Shown: positions 57,382-64,000 of the stretch, piece after piece
Layout: every line of letters starts with the position of its first letter
Numbering within the stretch: the stretch's first letter is position 1
Source: Dryomyza anilis
Taxonomy: Eukaryota > Arthropoda > Insecta > Diptera > Dryomyzidae
DNA length: 64,000 nt
Direction of reading: 5' to 3'
Assembly (NCBI GenBank): GCA_951804985.1
Contig: OX638132.1
Coordinates: 103,778,026 to 103,842,025, forward strand
Made by a program: the position numbers and the translations under genes
The notes under the pieces: model-generated
The model's input: only the letters and a program-made list of their open reading frames with translations
Told to the model about the DNA's origin: nothing
The model's database searches: none

Positions 57382-58114
57382 ATACACACAAAAAATTAGC
57401 TAGGCGTTCAGTTGTTTCATCGAATATTCATTTGTATCTACCAAATGTAGTCAGCCTCAACTGAAATACATTTATGGTAAACAATAGTATGAAGCGTAAC
57501 CAAATATTAGTTGAAGCAACTGCAACATTGATTGGAGAAACAAACTTTTTATCCATTTTCAATTTTTTTTATTTCCACTGCAACGGCAACTAAATTCAAT
57601 ATGAGACATAACCAATATTTAGTTGACTTAACAGATAGTTAGTTATATTAGGTTGTAGCAACCAATATTTATTTGATGCAACTGCGAAATCAGTTGTCTT
57701 GTATAAAAGCAATGCCAAAGCAGGACAACATCAGTCGCACAAGCTTTCACTCGTTTTTTTGTGTGCTACGGACAGCGCGTGCCACGTGTAAAACTAAATT
57801 TGGAATTGTTTTAAGACTTGTTCGTTTTTACTGTTCTGTTTTTTCATGCCCAAAGACACTTTCTTCAACAAGAGTGATACTATTCAACAGAGTACTTGCA
57901 TCCCTGGACCGCTAGGGCTATGTAAAATGGCCGATTTCTTATAATTAAATTGACTCCGATAACTAAACAAATTGGTTGTGTCAATTGTATTCATTAGTTG
58001 TGTGAACTGATAAGCGGTGTTGCAACAACTGAATCAGTCGAATGTTGACAGAACTAATTAAATCGGTTGGCAAAAAAAGACGGTTGCCCCAACTGATTCG
58101 TTTTTTGGGTGTAT
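57382..58114. mobile_element. 733-bp TIR/foldback element downstream of C15
   Basis: The ends ATACACACAAAAAA and TTTTTTGGGTGTAT are near-exact inverted copies, with TA on both outer sides. The interior has repeated CAACTGAT/CAACCAAT/GTTGAAGCAACT words in both orientations. An 80-codon frame at 57673-57915 has no recognised domain and is probably chance. Confidence 0.8.
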
Positions 58115-59097
58115 AAGTTAACAAAATGTATCTCTCATTAGTAATTTGTGAGAAACTGAGAAACGTTGATGCACAATTTTCATTTCTGGATGAAAAAAGT
58201 GGGTATATATAAAATAAAACCCTGAAATCAAAAATTTAATATTTTTTTTAAATGTTGAACAAAAAAATGTATTCGTCGAAACAAAATTTTCGAAAAATGT
58301 CGAAAAATTCGAAAAAAAAATGTTGGGCGATAAAAACAACGCAATGTTTGAAAACAAGATATTCTTACAAATTAATTTTTTTTGGACAAATCTACAATAT
58401 TCGAATTTTTCGAAAAAAAAAAAATTAAAAATCAGTGAAAGAAGAAAGACCAGTGAAAGATTAGTGAAAAACCAAATGAAAATAAAGGTTAATAGTTATT
58501 TATTCGATGTCTTGAAACTTTTGTCGAACTAACTTAAATTAAAAGGTTCGATCTCGTTACTTTATTGCTATAAATATAATCGCTACAACCAAATATAAAT
58601 TTTCGCGTAAATTTAAATTTTATGGCAAAACACGATATTTAATATTTCGAAATTTCAATTCAATGTCAATTTTGCGAAATGTCTCTTGAACGCATCGATG
58701 TGTCCGATATTCTCTGTATTCTCCTGCCTGATACTTCGAACTGTATCATCGGACAATGGCATACTGGGTAATTATGATTTTATTTTGTGACTACAATTTA
58801 TAAAACGAATTTAACCATTATTCCATTTCTCATAATAATAAAAAATCTCGTCCTTTATCTAATTATTCCATACCAGACTAAACAAGTGCAAAAGGCAGCC
58901 CGCAACGAAGAATTTAAAAAAAAAAAAAATTTTTTTAGAAAATAATTAGAAAAAAAAGTGTTGTTATAAAAATTTTATTTAAAAATAACAGGAACAAAAA
59001 TAGCCGAAAAAAAAAAATTCGAAAAAAAAATTGTATCGTAAAAATAAATTTAAAAAAAAAATTTCGAAAATGTAATTTTTTTTCAAACTTTTTTAAA
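58115..59097. other. AT-rich sequence with A/T homopolymers
   Basis: No gene seen. Many AAAAAAAA/TTTTTTTT and TTCGAAAAAA words (58210-58430, 58915-59100) resemble the spacer of M2 elements. 58680-58900 is less simple. Confidence 0.35.
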
Positions 59098-59542
59098 ATA
59101 TATTTTTTTATAAATATAACTTTTTATTAATAAAAAGTTGTAATTATAGTAAATATAATATAAAACATTTTACTCATTTGCATGTCGAGCAAGAAATAAC
59201 ATACAAGAACTACTTGAGAACTGAGAGGTACGGCAAAAATGAACGAAAAATAAATATTTTGATTGAAATTTGGTTTGATGAACAGCATTCTTCAATATGA
59301 AGTAAAATATGTTGTATTTTATGTTCTTGTTCATTAATATGATGAAACATATTCTTCACATATTCTTCTTATTGAAGAACACTTTTTCGACAGTTACCAA
59401 GTGTTCATCATATTTATGATCGCATTCTTAACATTGATGTCGTTAGTCATTATTATTATGAATGGTTCAATACAATGAATCATAGTTCATCATAGAACGG
59501 AATTCATCAATATGATTGACATATGACATTTTTTTTTCTGTG
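59098..59542 (-). mobile_element. M2 foldback arm, reverse orientation
   Basis: Reads as the reverse complement of the arm at 21466: GAAATTTGGTTTGATGAACA, GAAGAACACTTTTTCGACAG, AATGAATCATAGTTC and a right end TTTTTTTTTCTGTG. The A/T spacer lies on its left side; a left arm was not found. Confidence 0.7.
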
Positions 59543-59700
59543 AATAATCCAGAGTTCAAAAAGAGACAGATTCGAATGACGAGTATGATTTAGTTATTCT
59601 TACATATATCACTTTCTGTAGTATATCCTTAATTATGTTATACGTTTTCCACATAAAGTTATGACATTTTTAACCAACATAATATAACCTTAATCTTACC

Positions 59701-60154
59701 TACACACAAAAAACAAATTTCACCAACAACCATTATTCATCATATTGATGATTTCATTCATTAAACTAAAATCGTATTTTTTCAGTGTTTTTCATTTTTA
59801 ATATTTTTTATATCATACAATTTCAAACAAAAATTGGTCACCATTTACACATTGACGTATTTATAATTCTAATAGGATTTATGATATTAAAATTCATCAA
59901 TATGATGTTCACTTTTTCATTAATATGATGAAATGGAGTCTTCGAATAATTATCAATTAAATATTATAAATCCTTTAAGAATTATAAATAAATAAATGTG
60001 TAAATGGAGATAAATTTGTGTTTGATATTTGATGTTAAAAAAATATTGAAAATGAAAAACATTTAAAAAATACGATTTTAATTCAATGAATGAATTCATC
60101 AATATGATGAATCCAGGTAGTTGGTGAAATTTTTGGTGAAATTTTTCTGTGTAT
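59701..60154. mobile_element. 454-bp foldback element, near-complete hairpin
   Basis: The ends TACACACAAAAAACAAATTT and AATTTTTCTGTGTATA are imperfect inverted copies. Inside, TTTCACCAAC pairs with GTTGGTGAAA, ATCATATTGATGATTTCATT with GAATTCATCAATATGATGA, and CCATTTACACATT with AATGTGTAAATGG. Words overlap with family M2, suggesting a shorter relative. Confidence 0.85.
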
Positions 60155-60195
60155 ACAAAAATCAGAAATGCAAAACAGAGTAAAAACTGGTAAAG

Positions 60196-60751
60196 AAGGT
60201 TAGGTTACATTGGAAATTTTGAAGTAGGGGAATTTTGATAATTGATGTTAGTATCAATAATGAAAGTTTTAGTCAGACTAAGCCGACTATAAAAACCCTA
60301 CATATATGTGTAATGTGTGTAGTCACATTTTTAAGTGGTTACCCTGGAAATAAATACAAATTTGCAATCTTGAAAGATTTTCCTTTCATTTAAATACCCA
60401 TATGTACGAATGTCCCGAATAGTCCCGAATGTCGATTTGTTTTTTCGGGAACCACAAGTAGTTTCGTGGAAAATTCTTTATTTTTAGATATTTTAACATA
60501 AAGTCAATATTCACCGGAGTTATTTGACATATTTGAACATAAGTTATCGGATAACCGGTCAACATCAACCGATCATGCCCATTTTCTCTGACAAATAGTG
60601 TAGGTATATAGTAATCGTCTTTTTTTGTAATCGTGATTTCAATAGACAGACAGACATCGCTAAATCGACTCAGATAAATATTTTTAATACCATAAATGCG
60701 TCCTTCTGGATGTACCATACTGAATATACCCTTTCACTCTTAGTATAGTTT
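60196..60751 (+). mobile_element. Dispersed repeat with CAGA-rich 3' part, copy 2
   Basis: Homologous over its length to 1739-2444, and shorter by internal deletions. It keeps GGAAATTTTGAAGTAGG, CTAAGCCGACTATAAAAACC, GGGAACCACAAGTAG, AGACATCGCTAAATCGACTC and AATATACCCTTTCACTCTTA. A 110-codon minus-strand frame at 60386-60718 lies wholly inside it and is not supported as a gene. Confidence 0.65.
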
Positions 60752-62380
60752 ATTCAAATTAACAGAAAAACTTGAATTTTTTATTAAATTTATAATTTTT
60801 ATTTTGTTAGTAATTCTTCGTTTGTATTTGTTCAAGATATGAAAAAACTAACATTATTTCAAAACCCGAAATCGAAACTGCAACAGTAACTTAAACCAAG
60901 TATACCAAAACCGTAACCAAAATCAAAACCATCTTTGTTGATTTCAACCCTTGATCAAGTATTCAATTATATGGAAAATTCGAGATTTTTAATGAAAGAT
61001 AAATATATTTGTTAAATTTCTCACCATTATTACAATTACAATTATTTATTAAAATTAAGTAAAATGCAAACAAAAACTTTATAATAGGAAGCCATATTTT
61101 TATATTTCGGAAATAATTTTTTTAGTAAATTGTAAAATTTTTTCATATATTTTTCCCATACTTGTGTGGCAATCTAACAACCAATTAACACAACAATTTA
61201 TTAATTGCCACAATCATGTAGGTGCAGGCGGCACAGCGAACACGAACCTTGCGAAACATATAAAAGAATCACTTTCTCTCACCTTTCAACAACATGAAAC
61301 AACTAATGATCTATGTTTGATGAAAGAAGCAAAATAATTTCCAGTGATCGATTACATGATCGGGGTACAGAAATCAACGAAAATAAAAAAGTAGGCACAA
61401 AAAAACACTCAATAAAACAAACAGGAAGCTAAAGATGAGCTCAACTGAACACAATAATTATAGGTTTTAAATTTGCCATATGCTGCTTTTCTGTGTCTTT
61501 AGCGCCACATTAGTTTTAATTTATATTGCCAGCCGTTGAACATTTTAAAAAAAAAACAATATTTATACTATATAAATATACAAAATATAAATAAGAAATA
61601 ATTCTAGTTTGTTATCAATGGGATTTTCATCAACTCTTTATTGATCGCGCGGCATTTTATAAAAAGAACACAAAATGACCCATTAATCGAGTCACAACAA
61701 TAACCAAGATCAACATCGAGGCAGCCACTGCTCCATTCCGAATTTTGGCAGGTACTAACTGCAGGCAGTGGTTCTTCTTCTAGAGAAGACCTGGCTGCTG
61801 TGTGTATTAGTCGACCGGTCTGTCGGTCGGTCCAATTTGTCGGGTTATTAGGTGCTGGCCATTCATTAAGGATCGCCGAAAATGATCTTAAAATCGGCTT
61901 GAAAGTGACGGCTCGGGTTGTCGTTGGTTGTTTGTTGTTGTCGCTTCGTTTTATTGTCGGCAGTTGGCGGCGTGTCACATTAGCCGCCCTCATACACCTT
62001 GCCGATGGCGTTGGTGGTGGTCGCGTCGTTTCTTTTGGTGTTTGATCTAAGGACGGAAACGTTGCGTAGAGAATTATTGGGATGTTGGTTTATAAAATTG
62101 TTCAGATATATATTTATTTAATGGTGATAAATATAGAAAGTTTTATAATATAAATAATTATATCTGCAATGATTTGTATTTTTAATATTAAATTTAATGA
62201 ATAATACGGAATAAAAAATATAGTTTAGTTTTTCTTTCACGTCTCGGTTTCTGCAAGAAGCTCTTACGAGATATTGAATTCAAGCTTTCGTAACTTTACT
62301 AGGAAAACAAAGATGTTACCACAAGTATTGTAGTATAGTTCGTAGCAGGGAAAACTGAAATTCACCTAAAAACCAAATCA
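60752..62380. other. Mixed intergenic sequence with a repeat-poor GC-richer block
   Basis: AT-rich to about 61170. 61170-62050 is repeat-free and more GC-rich, especially 61680-62040. The longest frame (129 codons, minus, 61604-61993) has no recognised domain. No gene is supported, but the block may be conserved. Confidence 0.3.
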
Positions 62381-62800
62381 GAAATAAACCGATACAAAAG
62401 GTTTCACATAGATTTTAAAACGGTTTTTAAAAAATATAAAAAACAAAATAAATTTTATTCAAAAATATTTATGAATTCATTTATTTTTCATATGTTATTT
62501 AAATTATAATGCAAATATTTAGTTTTTAGTTCTTGTTTGAGTTAAATAATTCAAAGTCTTGGGACCGGAATACCGAAATTAAATCTTTGTAAAACTTAAA
62601 ACGTACCCGAAACCGAAACGAAGGAGAAAACCGAAATCCAAACCGATATTTGATATTCCTTTGTTTGTATTTTCTTGCTTGGATAGAGTACTTCGGTTCT
62701 TATTCCATTTATTGAAACCGTTAAAAGGACCGAAACGGTTTCGTTATAAAACATTAAACCGAAACGACGGAGAAAACATGTAACCCAAAAGCCTAACTTT
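62381..62800. repeat. CCGAAACCGAAACG-type dispersed repeat
   Basis: ACCGAAACGAAGGAGAAAAC and ACCGAAACGACGGAGAAAAC occur about 155 bp apart, with GTTCTTATTCC, TTGAAACCG and similar words. Related sequence lies at 27480-27690, 32600-32950 and 60860-60950. No coding. Confidence 0.5.
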
Positions 62801-62884
62801 TTTTTTAGCTGAAAAAAATGAATGTTATAGAACTCGCAATTCTGGACAACGTTTGTTCTACGACTTTGCTCACAGGTGTTACTT

Positions 62885-63071
62885 TTTTTTTTGGAATATC
62901 TACTAAGATCCACAGCACTGAGACAGACTATATCCATTGTACTGTGAAATCTATTCCCTACAATTTTGTGGTTAATATCACCACGAGCGCCCATGCCCAA
63001 GCCGGGATTCGAACCCGAGACCTTCAGAATGCAAGTCCAGCGCCCTACCTCTGGACTGCTGAGGCCGGCTA
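62885..63071 (-). mobile_element. tRNA-derived SINE, family B, with 11-bp target duplication
   Basis: On the minus strand it starts TAGCCGGCCTCAGCAGTCCA, with an A-box-like AGAGGTAGGGCGCTGG, then CTTGCATTCTG and a canonical B box GGTTCGAATCCC. A ~100-bp body ends in about eight to ten A residues. AGGTGTTACTT flanks it exactly at 62874-62884 and 63072-63082. The anticodon-like loop could read TGC (Ala), but stem pairing is imperfect. At about 187 bp it is unrelated to family A outside the promoter boxes. Confidence 0.92.
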
Positions 63072-63482
63072 AGGTGTTACTTACAGCCAGATCAAAAATT
63101 CCTCGTTGGCTCCTTGCGGAACCCCTGGGCACCCGAACTACAAAATTGAAAAAGTGCATTTTTTACTTAAGAATTTTTAAAGCAAAAGTCAAGAAATTTT
63201 ATTATGAAAAACCGTGAAAAATGTAAAAAAAAGCATAAAAGTATGAATATTTGTGGTTTGTTTTGATGAAACAGTACTTTTTTATGGATTCACTCCGGCC
63301 TTTGTTTATGTCATATTCACACCAAAACCTGTAATTTGTAAACAACAAACTTTAAAAAAACATTAAAAAAGTTTCTATAGAATTTCACATATGCTGAATT
63401 TTTAGCTGGTTCCGCAAAGAACCAACCAAAAATTCGAAAAAAATCCACTAAAATAAAAATATTAAATTTATTTCAAACACTT

Positions 63483-63725
63483 AAGCTCGAATCATACGAT
63501 TGACTAAATAACATCAATTTCAGATTGCATCAATTCAAAAATTGATATATGTTGTTGATGCTCGAGTCGTCAACAAAAATTTACTCAATTTGGTTGATGA
63601 TTTTTCAAACTTTGTTTTAAATTGATACAAAATTGCGTCAACATGAAATTTCGCCTCATTTATTGATATTCGACAAAATTATGTTGATTGTTGATGTTTT
63701 GCATCAATCGTGTGATTCTAGCTTT
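63483..63725. mobile_element. 243-bp MITE with AAGCTCGAATCATACGATTG termini
   Basis: The ~21-bp ends (left AAGCTCGAATCATACGATTG; right ATCGTGTGATTCTAGCTT) are inverted copies with two mismatches. The interior is rich in ATTGATG/CATCAAT words in both orientations. No target duplication was resolved. Confidence 0.82.
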
Positions 63726-64000
63726 ACAATAGCTTCTAGATACTACAGCGATCACGACAATATTTTTTTCAACTTCGATTTCGACAAATTCACCACAATA
63801 ATATTTTTTTTAAAGTACCTACGCAATTTTACAAAAGTTAATTTTCTTGAGGTTGGTTGCCCTAACTGGACATATCGCCGGAAAATGAAGTTTGTTTCAA
63901 ACGGGAATCGGCGCAAATGGTGGCGCTTGGAACAATAAACATTTTAAAAGTCGAAGCGGGAAGATTAAATAAAATTTTAACAAAGTATGAATTTTCATCC
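63726..64000. other. Window end, nothing assigned
   Basis: An open frame reaches 63938 from inside the MITE, but it starts at a non-ATG codon and has no recognised domain. The final bases are AT-rich. Confidence 0.3.

Noticed and set aside
60386..60718. 110-codon minus-strand open frame
   Set aside because: It lies wholly inside a dispersed repeat, and the frame is not kept in the homologous copy at 1739-2444.
61604..61993. 129-codon minus-strand open frame
   Set aside because: No recognised domain, no splice or promoter context. The composition follows the local GC-rich block.
62985..63071. A genuine tRNA-Ala gene on the minus strand
   Set aside because: The anticodon stem is imperfect, and the unit is followed by a body, a poly-A tract and a target duplication, which define a SINE.
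62596..63159. 187-codon minus-strand open frame
   Set aside because: It runs through the family B SINE and a CCGAAACG-type repeat; the frame is crossed by the SINE and its target duplications and has no domain.
63633..63938. 101-codon plus-strand frame at the window end
   Set aside because: It begins at a TTG inside a MITE and has no domain.

Overview
This is a 64 kb piece of an insect nuclear genome, very probably from a higher fly (Diptera, Brachycera). The DNA is strongly AT-rich. It has long repeat-filled introns with consensus GT..AG splice sites, tRNA-derived SINEs and many foldback/MITE elements. I cannot name the species. The repeat load suggests a large-genome fly such as a calyptrate or tephritid rather than Drosophila melanogaster.

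I can support only one intact protein gene: a plus-strand NK-like homeobox gene of the TLX/C15 (clawless) family. Its coding sequence runs from 29687 to 56630 in four exons: 29687-29838, 33605-33954, 43017-43245 and 56432-56630. All three junctions keep frame and give a 309-residue protein. The protein has an acidic N-terminus, an eh1-like repressor motif, a tryptophan hexapeptide-like motif, a homeodomain with Thr47 (the TLX hallmark) and a short conserved C-terminus. The introns are 3.8, 9.1 and 13.2 kb.

Layout: positions 1-29686 are upstream DNA. Repeat-poor, relatively GC-rich blocks (1-1100, 10010-11300, 20310-21330, 25260-25700, 27960-29686) alternate with repeat clusters. The repeats include a frame-broken unidentified gene remnant at 2790-4310 split by a MITE, and three copies of a minisatellite-bearing repeat at 8425, 13755 and 17585. 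There is also a 1.4 kb element with long inverted termini at 21949-23350, and several MITE families. Introns 1-3 carry two SINE copies, MITEs, a decayed tandem array cut by two MITEs, an 11-bp minisatellite, tandem duplications and large hairpins. Downstream of the stop are a 3' UTR with clustered AATAAA signals, a 733-bp TA-flanked foldback element starting about 750 bp after the stop codon, more foldback elements, a second SINE family with perfect target-site duplications, and a terminal MITE.

In Drosophila C15 lies in the NK homeobox cluster (tin, bap, lbl, lbe, C15, slou). None of those neighbours is visible here, so at least 29.7 kb upstream and 7.4 kb downstream appear free of other intact genes. 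The repeat-poor blocks are the natural places to look for C15 enhancers. Family names of repeats are working labels from within-window comparison; no database search was possible.
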